Shown here: positions 1-7,251 of the stretch, in pieces | Layout of the letters: every line of letters starts with the position of its first letter | How positions within the stretch are numbered: position 1 is the first letter of the stretch | Source of the DNA: Lachnoclostridium sp. | GTDB lineage: Bacteria > Bacillota > Clostridia > Lachnospirales > Lachnospiraceae | Assembly (NCBI GenBank): GCA_003445895.1 | Contig: DMCD01000124.1 | Coordinates: forward strand, 1-8,641 | Reading direction: 5' to 3' | DNA: 8,641 bases | Notes under the pieces: generated by a model | Databases searched by the model: none | Told to the model about the DNA's origin: nothing | The model's input: only the letters and a program-made list of their open reading frames with translations | Translations under genes and position numbers: made by a program

Positions 1-3000
1 CGCTTTATCCAGGACTATTTCCGCGATGAGGAGAAGAGAGATCCCTCGATCACCGAGATTCGCGTGCTGGATACCTACTGGTCCGACCACTGCCGTCACA
101 CCACCTTCTCTACCGAACTGAAGAATGTACAGTTTACCGAGGGCGATTACAATGCGCCGATTGAGGCGTCCTGGAACCAGTACCTGAACGACCACAACGA
201 GATGTACAAGGGTCGTGACGACAAGTATGCCTGCCTGATGGACATCGCCTGCCTGGCCGCCAAGAAGCTGAAGGCGGAAGGAAAGCTTACCGATCAGGAG
301 GTTTCCGACGAGATCAATGCCTGCAGCATCGTGGTGCCGGTAACCATCGACGGCGTCACCGAGGACTGGCTGATCAACTTCAAGAATGAGACCCACAACC
401 ATCCGACGGAGATTGAACCCTTCGGCGGTGCGGCCACCTGTCTGGGCGGCGCCATCCGCGACCCGCTTTCCGGCCGTACATACGTATATCAGGCAATGCG
501 CATCACGGGCGCCGGTGATCCGACCGCACCCATGAGCGAGACGCTGCACGGCAAGCTTCCGCAGCGCAGAATCTGCACCGACGCGGCCCGCGGCTATTCT
601 TCCTACGGCAACCAGGTCGGCCTTGCTACCGGATATGTCAAGGAAATCTATCACCCCGACTTCGTGGCAAAGCGCATGGAGCTGGGTGCCGTTATCGCGG
701 CAGCGCCGAAGAAGAACGTCATCCGTGAAAACTCCGATCCGGGCGATGTGATCATCCTTCTCGGCGGACGTACCGGACGCGACGGCATCGGCGGCGCAAC
801 CGGTTCCTCCAAGGTGCACACCGAGGAGTCCATCGAGGTCTGCGGTGCAGAGGTCCAGAAGGGAAATGCGCCGACCGAGCGTAAGATTCAGCGCCTGTTC
901 CGCCGTCCGGAAGTAAGTCTTTTGATCAAGAAGTGCAACGATTTCGGCGCCGGCGGCGTGTCTGTCGCCATCGGCGAGCTGGCAGCCGGTCTGGATATTG
1001 ACCTGGACAAGGTTCCGAAGAAGTATGCCGGCCTTGACGGTACGGAACTGGCCATCTCCGAGTCCCAGGAGCGTATGGCTCTTGTTGTGGACGCAAAGGA
1101 TGTGGACAAGATGCTGGGCTATGCGGCTGAGGAGAACCTGGAGGCGGTTCCGGTGGCTGTCGTAACCGAATCCCCGCGGCTGGTGCTTCACTGGAGAGGC
1201 AAAACGATCGTGGATCTGAGCCGCGCATTCCTGGACACCAACGGTGCACACCAGGAGGCGGAAGTCTGCGTGGAAGTGCCGAAGAAGGAGAATTCTCCGT
1301 TTATCCGGGAGGATGTTCCGGATGTCCGCGGAAAGTGGCTTGAAACCCTGTCTTCCCTCAATGTCTGCTCCCAGAAGGGACTGGTGGAGATGTTTGACTC
1401 CACCATCGGCGCAGCGACGGTGGAGATGCCCTACGGCGGACTGCATCAGATGACGGAGACCCAGGCCATGCTGGCCAAGCTTCCGCTGGACGGCGGAAAG
1501 TGCGATACCGTCACCATGATGAGCTACGGCTATGATCCCTTCCTTTCCAACTGGAGTCCGTACCACGGCGCGCAGTACGCCGTTCTGGATTCCGTTGCCA
1601 AGATCGTGGCAAACGGCGGCGATTATAAGAAGATTCATTTCTCCTATCAGGAGTATTTCCTCCGTCAGACCGGAGACCCGAAGCGCTGGGGCTATCCCCT
1701 TTCCGCGCTGCTGGGCGCCTACTCTGCGCAGATTGCGCTGGGCCTGGGCTCCATCGGCGGCAAGGACAGCTCCTCCGGAAGCTTCGAGGATGTGTCCGGA
1801 GAGAGAAACGTACCGCACACCCTGGTGAGCTTTGCAGTGGATGTCACGGACAGCAAACACGTTATCACGCCGGAGTTCAAGAAGGCGGGAAGTAAGATCG
1901 TTCTGTTCCGGGCACCGCGCAATGAATATGACCTGCCGGTATTTGACCAGATCATGGCCGGCTATGACAAGCTCTATGAAGACATGGAGGCCGGAAGAAT
2001 CCTTTCCGCATACGCGGTGGGAGCACACGGTCCCGCAGAGTCCGTGGCGAAGATGGCCTTCGGCAATCAGCTGGGCGTAAAGATCGAGCACAATGTGGAT
2101 CCGCGGATGTTCTTCGCACCCGGCTGGGGCGACATCGTATGCGAAGTGGCCGACGGCAAAGTGGGCGAGCTGCAGATGACCTACACCGTCATCGGCGAAG
2201 TGACCGACCGGAACACCTTTGAATACGGCAGCGCCGTGATCACCATGGGCGAGGCCCTGGAAGCCTGGACGAAGACTCTGGAGCCCATCTATCCGACAAA
2301 GACCGGCGCCATGGAGACCCAGGTACGCCAGGATACCTACAAGACAGAAGATATCTACATCTGCAGACATAAGGTGGCAAAACCGAAGGTATTCATCCCC
2401 GCCATGCCCGGCACCAACTGCGAGCTGGACAGCGCAAGAGCCTTCGAGAAAGCCGGCGCAGATGTGACCGTACGCATCTTCCGGAACCAGAACGAGCAGG
2501 ACATCAAGTCCTCCATCGAGCAGTACCGGAAGGATATTGAGCAGGCGAACATCCTGATGTTCCCGGGCGGCTTCTCCGGCGGCGATGAGCCGGACGGCTC
2601 CGCGAAGTTCTTCGCCACCGTGTTCCGCAACCCGGTGCTGAAGGAGGCGGTGGACCGCCTGTATCAGGACAGAGACGGACTGATTCTCGGCATCTGCAAC
2701 GGCTTCCAGACACTGATCAAGCTGGGCCTGGTGCCGAACGGAGAGATTGCTCCGCAGACGGAGGATTCCCCGACACTGACCATGAACACCATCGGACGCC
2801 ATATTTCCAGAATGGCGTACGTACGCATTGTTTCCAACAAGTCGCCCTGGCTCATGGGTGCATCCTTTGAGCGGGTATACGCCAATGCACTGTCCCACGG
2901 CGAGGGAAGATTTGTCGCGAGCCGTGAGTGGATCGAGAAGCTCTATGAGAACGGTCAGGTAGCTACGCAGTATGTTGATCCGGACGGCAATCCGACCATG

Positions 3001-3177
3001 GATGAGACATGGAACCAGAATGGTTCTTATATGGCAATTGAGGGCATTACCAGCCCCGACGGCCGTATCCTGGGCCGCATGGGTCATCCGGAGAGATGCA
3101 ACGAGGGCGTGTTCGTGAACATCCACAAGAGCGATGACATGAATATATTCAAGTCCGGCGTTGCCTACTTCAAGTAA
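1..3177 (+). CDS. purL: Phosphoribosylformylglycinamidine synthase (FGAM synthase), 5'-truncated
   Basis: This enzyme catalyses the fourth step of de novo purine synthesis in the cytoplasm: FGAR + glutamine + ATP gives FGAM. The reading frame is open from base 1, so the start lies outside the window; 1058 residues are visible, and single-chain clostridial PurL proteins are roughly 1250 long, so about 200 N-terminal residues are missing (inference). Visible landmarks are the substrate motif YWSDHCRHTTF near residue 25, the synthetase signature NETHNHPTEIEPFGGAAT near residue 130, and the glycine-rich GGRTGRDGIGGATGSS near residue 250. A class I glutaminase domain occupies about residues 797-1058. 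Its nucleophile Cys is in GICNGFQ (codon 2695-2697), and the His and Glu partners are in GHPERC (codons 3085-3087 and 3091-3093). Synthetase and glutaminase on one chain distinguishes it from the three-subunit PurS/L/Q of Bacillus. No frameshift is seen. The TAA stop is followed within 15 nt by the next gene, with no terminator between them. Confidence 0.97.
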   Translation, partial: RFIQDYFRDEEKRDPSITEIRVLDTYWSDHCRHTTFSTELKNVQFTEGDYNAPIEASWNQYLNDHNEMYKGRDDKYACLMDIACLAAKKLKAEGKLTDQEVSDEINACSIVVPVTIDGVTEDWLINFKNETHNHPTEIEPFGGAATCLGGAIRDPLSGRTYVYQAMRITGAGDPTAPMSETLHGKLPQRRICTDAARGYSSYGNQVGLATGYVKEIYHPDFVAKRMELGAVIAAAPKKNVIRENSDPGDVIILLGGRTGRDGIGGATGSSKVHTEESIEVCGAEVQKGNAPTERKIQRLFRRPEVSLLIKKCNDFGAGGVSVAIGELAAGLDIDLDKVPKKYAGLDGTELAISESQERMALVVDAKDVDKMLGYAAEENLEAVPVAVVTESPRLVLHWRGKTIVDLSRAFLDTNGAHQEAEVCVEVPKKENSPFIREDVPDVRGKWLETLSSLNVCSQKGLVEMFDSTIGAATVEMPYGGLHQMTETQAMLAKLPLDGGKCDTVTMMSYGYDPFLSNWSPYHGAQYAVLDSVAKIVANGGDYKKIHFSYQEYFLRQTGDPKRWGYPLSALLGAYSAQIALGLGSIGGKDSSSGSFEDVSGERNVPHTLVSFAVDVTDSKHVITPEFKKAGSKIVLFRAPRNEYDLPVFDQIMAGYDKLYEDMEAGRILSAYAVGAHGPAESVAKMAFGNQLGVKIEHNVDPRMFFAPGWGDIVCEVADGKVGELQMTYTVIGEVTDRNTFEYGSAVITMGEALEAWTKTLEPIYPTKTGAMETQVRQDTYKTEDIYICRHKVAKPKVFIPAMPGTNCELDSARAFEKAGADVTVRIFRNQNEQDIKSSIEQYRKDIEQANILMFPGGFSGGDEPDGSAKFFATVFRNPVLKEAVDRLYQDRDGLILGICNGFQTLIKLGLVPNGEIAPQTEDSPTLTMNTIGRHISRMAYVRIVSNKSPWLMGASFERVYANALSHGEGRFVASREWIEKLYENGQVATQYVDPDGNPTMDETWNQNGSYMAIEGITSPDGRILGRMGHPERCNEGVFVNIHKSDDMNIFKSGVAYFK

Positions 3178-3178
3178 T

Positions 3179-3185
3179 GGGAGGG
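3179..3185 (+). promoter_or_regulatory. Shine-Dalgarno site that decides the start of the wall-binding protein gene
   Basis: GGGAGGG follows the purL stop codon directly, and its GGAGG core is 7 nt before the ATG at 3192. An in-frame ATG at 3177 overlaps the purL stop (TAATG) but has no ribosome binding site before it and would place the SD inside the coding region. The 3192 start also gives a textbook signal peptide, so it is preferred. Confidence 0.75.
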
Positions 3186-3191
3186 CAGATT

Positions 3192-4403
3192 ATGAAAATG
3201 TATCTGAAACGGGGAACAGCACTGTTTCTGAGTCTTCTGCTGGCGCTGGGCTGCTGCACGACTTCCTTCGCGGCATCCAATTCCAGCAAGAAGAAGATTT
3301 CCACCATCAAGCTGTCAGTCGATATGGCGGACAGCGCCTTCGATGATGACAAGATGACCAAGGATGACCTGGACAGCATCATCGATATCAGTGATTCGAA
3401 TGCAAATTATTATATCGAGAGCCTGTCCTTCGCGGACGGCAGCTCCTGGAAATACGGAAAGTCCGCCACCATCAAGGTGGTTCTGGAGGTGGACGATGAG
3501 GACGCCTACCGCTTCTACGGCGTAAAGGGCGAGAACGTCAAGATCTCCGGCTCCAAGTATGTGGAGAGCGTATCCGCATCCGGTTCCGGCAAGCGTGCCA
3601 CGGTCCGTCTGAAGATGAAGGCCTATGTGGGCGACATGGACGCACCGGAGGAGATCTACTGGAGCGGAAAGACCGCGCACTGGGAGAAGGTTTCCGGCGC
3701 AAATCAGTATAATGTACGGCTGTATCACGGCGGAAGCGCGGTTGCAACCGTCAGCACCACCGGTACATCCTTTGACCTGTATCCGGGCATGAAGGCCTCC
3801 GGAAAGTATACCTTCCGCGTGCAGGCGGAGAATACCTCTGCCGGCAAGACCTCCAAGTGGAGCGAGCGGTCCGACGAGCTGACCATCGCCGACAACACCA
3901 GATACACAGGAACCGGTTCGCTGGTAAGCCTTCCGGCCTCCCAGCAGGAGGGCGGTTCCGAATATCAGGGAATCACCGGCGCAGGCATCGGCCAGGGCCC
4001 GACAGCACAGGCTGTGGGCGGCTGGATCTTTGACGGCATCGGCTGGCGGTATCTGGAGCACGGCTCCGCAGTCGCCGGAAGCTGGCGTCTTGTGGACAAT
4101 GAGTGGTATCACTTTGACCAGAACGGCTACATGCAGGTGGGCTGGATCAATGACGGAGGACTCTGGTATTACCTGAATCCGATCTCCGACGGTACCAGAG
4201 GCGCCATGAAGACCGGCTGGCTCTTCGACGGTGCACACTGGTACTTCCTGAACCCGTATTCCAACGGCTATCGCGGAATGCGGATGACCGGCTTCCAGAG
4301 AATTGAGGGCCGGGATTATTACTTCGATGTCAACACCGGCATACTTGCCACCAACTGCCGCGTTCCGGACGGACGCTGGGCCGGCGCGGACGGATCACTG
4401 TAA
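3192..4403 (+). CDS. Secreted cell-wall-binding protein with fibronectin type III-like domain and choline-binding-type repeats
   Basis: The predicted protein has 403 residues. Residues 1-28 form a signal peptide: basic start (MKMYLKRG), hydrophobic LFLSLLLALG, and probable signal peptidase I cleavage after SFA or SFAA. Residues 29-150 are a beta-rich, Asp/Ser-rich region I cannot assign. Residues 151-232 resemble a fibronectin type III domain, with conserved W (AHWEKVSGANQYNVRLY), the YTFRVQAEN strand and KWSERSDELTI. A Gly/Ser/Gln linker (233-276) leads to five aromatic repeats at 277-388 of the CW_binding/choline-binding type. The expected role is an extracellular protein held non-covalently to wall polymers; no catalytic domain is visible, so it may be structural, adhesive or a binding module. 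It sits 14 nt after purL and 3 nt before the flavoprotein gene, so it is likely co-transcribed, which is odd for a surface protein among housekeeping genes. Identity is sure at domain level only; ligand and function are unknown. Confidence 0.85.
   Translation: MKMYLKRGTALFLSLLLALGCCTTSFAASNSSKKKISTIKLSVDMADSAFDDDKMTKDDLDSIIDISDSNANYYIESLSFADGSSWKYGKSATIKVVLEVDDEDAYRFYGVKGENVKISGSKYVESVSASGSGKRATVRLKMKAYVGDMDAPEEIYWSGKTAHWEKVSGANQYNVRLYHGGSAVATVSTTGTSFDLYPGMKASGKYTFRVQAENTSAGKTSKWSERSDELTIADNTRYTGTGSLVSLPASQQEGGSEYQGITGAGIGQGPTAQAVGGWIFDGIGWRYLEHGSAVAGSWRLVDNEWYHFDQNGYMQVGWINDGGLWYYLNPISDGTRGAMKTGWLFDGAHWYFLNPYSNGYRGMRMTGFQRIEGRDYYFDVNTGILATNCRVPDGRWAGADGSL
4020..4355 (+). repeat. Five tandem aromatic cell-wall-binding repeats (protein-level)
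   Basis: The repeats start at GGWIFDGIGWRYL, SWRLVDNEWYHFD, WINDGGLWYYLN, WLFDGAHWYFLN and FQRIEGRDYYFD. Units 1, 2 and 5 are about 20-21 residues long, the standard length for this fold. Units 3 and 4 are about 25 residues because both carry the extra segment NPxSxGxRGxMxTG, so they probably arose by duplication of one longer unit. The last unit lacks the usual Trp and is followed by a 15-residue tail, as expected for a capping repeat. The repeat character is clear in the protein but diverged in the DNA. Confidence 0.8.
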
Positions 4404-4406
4404 AGA

Positions 4407-5669
4407 ATGAAGAATGTAATTATTATCGGGGCGGGCGCAGCGGGTCTTGCCGCAGCCATCGGGGCTGCGGAGAGCGGTGCGTCCGTCACCGTGTTTGAGA
4501 AGAATGAAAAGGCAGGCAAAAAGATCTATATCACCGGCAAGGGCCGGTGCAACCTGACCAATGCCTGCGAACCGGAGGATTTTTTCGAGAATGTGGTCAC
4601 CAATCCCCGGTTTATGTACAGCGCCTTTTACGGCTTCACCAACCGGGATATGGTCGCGATGGTGGAGCAGGAGGGCATTCCCACAAAGGTGGAGCGGGGA
4701 AACCGGGTATTCCCGGTATCCGATCACGCCTCTGACGTGACAAAGGCCCTGCTGGCAAGATTAAAAAAGCTTAAGGTCCGTCTGCTCACCGACACGGAAG
4801 TCCGGGGAATGCTCACAGAAAGCGACCGGGTGACGGGGGTCATGGTCCGCGGAAAAGAGGGCCGGAGCAGTGTATCGGCAGATGCGGTGATTGTGGCCAC
4901 CGGCGGGCTTTCCTACCCGACGACCGGGTCCACCGGCGACGGCTATTACTTTGCGGAAAGCACCGGTCACCGGGTTACGGAGTGTTATCCGGCCCTGGTT
5001 CCCTTTGAGACAAAGGAAAATGTCTCCGGCATGCAGGGACTTGCCCTGAAAAATGTGGAAGCGGTCGTAAAGGACGGCAAAAAGGAAATCTACCGGGGGT
5101 TCGGCGAAATGCTGTTCACCCATTTCGGCGTGTCCGGACCGCTGATGCTGACAGCCAGCAGCTATGCGGCAAAGAGAATAGCAAAGAATCCGCTGATGCT
5201 CTCCATCGATCTGAAGCCGGCTCTCTCCGAGGAGGAGCTGGATGCGCGGATTCTCCGGGATTTCGGGGAAGCAAAGAACAAAAACTTTGCCAATGCCCTG
5301 GGCCACCTTTATCCATCGGGGATGATCCCGGAGATGGTAAAGAGAAGCGGCATTCCGGCGGACAAGAAGGTCAATGAGATCACGAGGGAAGAGCGCAGAG
5401 CGCTGGTTTCTGCTACGAAAGCATTTACCCTTACCCTGACAGGCCTCCGGGGATACCAGGAGGCCATCATCACCCAGGGCGGCGTGAATGTGAGAGATAT
5501 CGACCCCTCCACGATGGAGTCAAAGAAGATGCGGGGACTGTACTTTGCCGGCGAGGTTCTGGACGTGGATGCGGTGACGGGAGGCTTTAATCTCCAGATC
5601 GCCTGGTCTACGGGAATGCTGGCGGGAAGAAGCGCTGCGCACAAGAAGGAGGAAGCAACATGTCAGTAA
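4407..5669 (+). CDS. NAD(P)/FAD-dependent oxidoreductase, HI0933/BaiN/YhiN family
   Basis: A flavoprotein of 420 residues, normal for the family. The N-terminal Rossmann dinucleotide-binding motif is GAGAAG at residues 8-13, with the acidic end of strand 2 at Glu31 (VTVFEKN). The family signature GKGRCNLTN is at 44-52. A second nucleotide-contact segment (ADAVIVATGGLSYPTTGSTG) follows near 155-175, and the C-terminal FAD loop is GLYFAGEVLDVDAVTGGFNLQIAW at 377-400. No signal peptide or membrane segment is seen, so it should be cytoplasmic. Substrate is unknown: the family includes BaiN, reported to act in bile-acid dehydroxylation in Clostridium scindens, but no other bile-acid gene is visible, so that role should not be assumed. 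The ATG lies 3 nt after the previous stop with only a weak SD, which suggests translational coupling. The 3' end overlaps cmk by 10 nt; this oxidoreductase-cmk pairing is recurrent in Clostridia. Confidence 0.93.
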   Translation: MKNVIIIGAGAAGLAAAIGAAESGASVTVFEKNEKAGKKIYITGKGRCNLTNACEPEDFFENVVTNPRFMYSAFYGFTNRDMVAMVEQEGIPTKVERGNRVFPVSDHASDVTKALLARLKKLKVRLLTDTEVRGMLTESDRVTGVMVRGKEGRSSVSADAVIVATGGLSYPTTGSTGDGYYFAESTGHRVTECYPALVPFETKENVSGMQGLALKNVEAVVKDGKKEIYRGFGEMLFTHFGVSGPLMLTASSYAAKRIAKNPLMLSIDLKPALSEEELDARILRDFGEAKNKNFANALGHLYPSGMIPEMVKRSGIPADKKVNEITREERRALVSATKAFTLTLTGLRGYQEAIITQGGVNVRDIDPSTMESKKMRGLYFAGEVLDVDAVTGGFNLQIAWSTGMLAGRSAAHKKEEATCQ

Positions 5670-6325
5670 ATATTGCCATTGACGGCCCGGCGGGCGCAGG
5701 CAAGAGCTCGATTGCGAAGATGCTCGCATCGACCATGAACTATATCTACGTGGACACCGGCGCCATGTACCGCACGCTGGCCGTGTATTTTCTGGAGCAC
5801 GACATTGACGGAGATGATGAGGCGGCCGTGGTCGCAGCGCTGCCGGATATTGATGTCAGTCTGGAGTATGAGGACGGGACACAGCAGATTTTTCTGAACG
5901 GGGAAAATGTAACCGCCCGCATCCGCACGCCGGAGGTCACAGATATGGCCAGCCGCACGTCCACCTATGCGAAGGTGCGGGAAAAGATGGTTGATCTGCA
6001 GAGAAAGATTGCCGCGGAGAACAACGTGGTCATGGACGGAAGGGACATCGGAACGGTGGTGCTCCCTGATGCCGGCGTAAAGATCTTCCTGACAGCCTCC
6101 ACCGAAGTGCGCGCGAAGCGCCGTTATCTGCAGATGCTGGAAGCAGGGCAGGATGCGGATCTGGAGGAAATCCGGAAAGACATGGAAGAGCGGGACTACC
6201 GGGACAGCCACAGAGAGAATTCGCCCCTGAAGCAGGCGGAGGATGCGGTCTATCTGGACACCTCCGACATGACGATGGCGGAAGTCATCGCGTTCATCCG
6301 GAAGCTGGCGGAGGAAAAGGCGTGA
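5660..6325 (+). CDS. cmk: Cytidylate kinase (CMP/dCMP kinase)
   Basis: This enzyme phosphorylates CMP and dCMP with ATP, recycling pyrimidine nucleotides for RNA, DNA and CDP-lipid synthesis in the cytoplasm. The 221-residue product matches the usual bacterial length. The P-loop GPAGAGKSS is at residues 9-17, the substrate-site motif DTGAMYR at 32-38, the core motif DGRDIGT at 126-132, and the arginine-rich lid ERDYRDSHRENSPL at about 177-190. The start is supported by AAGGAGG at 5646-5652, 7 nt before the ATG. The gene starts inside the last 10 nt of the oxidoreductase gene, and its TGA shares one base with the ispH ATG (TGATG), so all three are probably translated from one transcript. Linkage of cmk to rpsA is conserved in many bacteria. 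Confidence 0.97.
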   Translation: MSVNIAIDGPAGAGKSSIAKMLASTMNYIYVDTGAMYRTLAVYFLEHDIDGDDEAAVVAALPDIDVSLEYEDGTQQIFLNGENVTARIRTPEVTDMASRTSTYAKVREKMVDLQRKIAAENNVVMDGRDIGTVVLPDAGVKIFLTASTEVRAKRRYLQMLEAGQDADLEEIRKDMEERDYRDSHRENSPLKQAEDAVYLDTSDMTMAEVIAFIRKLAEEKA

Positions 6326-7251
6326 TGGGGAAAACACGGGAAGAAAAGCTGGCGGACCTTATGGCCCGCGGGGAGGCGGATATCTCGGATGACGGGAGAA
6401 TCCGCGTCATCGTCGCAAAAACCGCCGGATTCTGCTTTGGCGTAAAGCGGGCGATGGACATCGTGGAAGAGCATCTTATACGCGATGTCCGGCCAATCTA
6501 TACCTACGGGCCCATCATTCACAACGAAGAGGTGGTGAAGGACCTGGAGGAACGGGGGGTACGTGTTCTTTCCTCCGAGGAGGAGCTCGCAGAGGTCCGG
6601 AAGGGAACCGTGATTCTCCGGTCCCACGGGGTGCCGAAGCGGATTTACGATCTTCTGGAAAAAAACGGGGTTCACTATGTGGATGTGACCTGCCCATTTG
6701 TCAGTAAAATTCACAGAATTGTGCAGCAGCAGAATGCGGAAGGCAGAAGAGTCCTGATTGTCGGAAATGCGGAACATCCGGAGGTGGAAGGCATCTGCGG
6801 GTGGGCGGATGAGCGTACACGGGTGATGAACTCCATCGAGGATTTCGATTCTTTTGCCCTGGACAGAAAAGAAAAGCTGGCTGTAGTCGCACAGACTACA
6901 TTTAACCTGAATAAATTTAAAGAATTAGTTGAAAAAATCATGGAAAAGGGGTATGATATTACTGTTTTAAACACAATATGTAATGCAACGCAGGAGCGAC
7001 AGGCGGAGGCAGGGCAGATTGCTGAAGCTGTTGACGCCATGATAGTTATCGGCGGCAAGAGCAGTTCCAACACACGCAAACTGTATGACATTTGCCAACA
7101 GGAATGTAATAACACTTATTACATTCAGACACTTAAGGATTTGAAACCTGACACGACAATAACTGTGCGCAACGTAGGTATTACAGCCGGGGCATCCACC
7201 CCGAAATCAATTATTGAGGAGGTTCATACGAATGTCAGAAGTAAGTTTTGA
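6325..7251 (+). CDS. ispH: 4-hydroxy-3-methylbut-2-enyl diphosphate reductase (LytB)
   Basis: IspH is the [4Fe-4S] enzyme that converts HMBPP to IPP and DMAPP, the final step of the MEP isoprenoid pathway. The three cluster cysteines are present: Cys37 (AGFCFGV), Cys123 (VTCPFV) and Cys219 (TICNATQERQ). His66 (IHNEEV), His151 and Glu153 (EHPEVEG), Thr191/Thr192 (AQTTF) and the SSSNT loop near residue 247 match the substrate pocket known from E. coli. The 308-residue product has about 25 extra N-terminal residues, charged and polar, ahead of the usual start (IRVIVAKTAGFCFGV). The ATG at 6325 overlaps the cmk TGA; an in-frame GTG at 6322 is possible, and GGAGG at 6310-6314 could serve either. 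The last third (from about 6890) is clearly more AT-rich than the rest and holds a promoter-like site and an inverted repeat. The 3' end overlaps rpsA by 20 nt. In some clostridia ispH and rpsA are fused; here they are separate frames. Confidence 0.97.
   Translation: MGKTREEKLADLMARGEADISDDGRIRVIVAKTAGFCFGVKRAMDIVEEHLIRDVRPIYTYGPIIHNEEVVKDLEERGVRVLSSEEELAEVRKGTVILRSHGVPKRIYDLLEKNGVHYVDVTCPFVSKIHRIVQQQNAEGRRVLIVGNAEHPEVEGICGWADERTRVMNSIEDFDSFALDRKEKLAVVAQTTFNLNKFKELVEKIMEKGYDITVLNTICNATQERQAEAGQIAEAVDAMIVIGGKSSSNTRKLYDICQQECNNTYYIQTLKDLKPDTTITVRNVGITAGASTPKSIIEEVHTNVRSKF
6929..6957 (+). promoter_or_regulatory. Predicted SigA-type promoter inside ispH, for rpsA
   Basis: TTGAAA (6929-6934) and TATGAT (6952-6957) each match the sigma-70/SigA consensus at 5 of 6 positions and are separated by the optimal 17 nt. 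The surrounding 60 bases (6901-6960) have only 14 G or C by hand count, in a gene that is otherwise about 55-60% GC. Transcription would begin near 6964, leaving a leader of roughly 265 nt before the rpsA ATG. A dedicated promoter for a highly expressed ribosomal protein gene at the end of a housekeeping series is plausible. Predicted only. Confidence 0.55.
7102..7126. repeat. Perfect 11-bp inverted repeat with 3-nt centre inside ispH
   Basis: GAATGTAATAA (7102-7112) is the exact reverse complement of TTATTACATTC (7116-7126), with CAC between. It encodes Glu-Cys-Asn-Asn-Thr-Tyr-Tyr-Ile in ispH, and the perfect symmetry depends on the synonymous choices AAT-AAC and TAT-TAC. It lies about 140 nt after the predicted internal start point and 106 nt before the rpsA ATG. 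As DNA it has the form of a dimeric-regulator operator (TGTAAT...ATTACA); as RNA it is an AU-rich 11-bp hairpin in the rpsA leader. It does not match the 17-bp TnrA/GlnR spacing, and I cannot assign a factor. Confidence 0.6.
7216..7222 (+). promoter_or_regulatory. Shine-Dalgarno site that decides the rpsA start
   Basis: GAGGAGG is a near-perfect anti-16S match, 9 nt before the ATG at 7232. An in-frame TTG at 7214 would put this site inside the coding region, so it is rejected as the start. The site lies within the ispH coding sequence, so ribosomes finishing ispH pass over it. Confidence 0.8.

Noticed and set aside
3144..3149. TATATT near the purL end as a promoter for the wall-binding protein
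   Set aside because: No -35 element is present at a 16-18 nt spacing; it is probably chance within the coding sequence.
3177..3191. Upstream ATG overlapping the purL stop (TAATG) as start of the wall-binding protein
   Set aside because: No ribosome binding site precedes it, and GGGAGGG fits the ATG at 3192, which also gives a proper signal peptide.
3234..3260. Lipoprotein signal (LALGCC) in the wall-binding protein
   Set aside because: Neither Cys has a good lipobox: the first has Leu at -2 and Ala at -3, the second has Cys at -1. SFA/SFAA signal peptidase I cleavage fits better.
3315..4238. Minus-strand open frame (307 codons) opposite the wall-binding protein
   Set aside because: No domain is recognised and it lies wholly opposite a gene with clear signal peptide and repeats; a shadow frame.
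4407..5669. Bile-acid dehydroxylation operon suggested by the BaiN-like gene
   Set aside because: Family membership alone is weak; there is no other bai gene in the window and the oxidoreductase-cmk linkage is a general clostridial arrangement.
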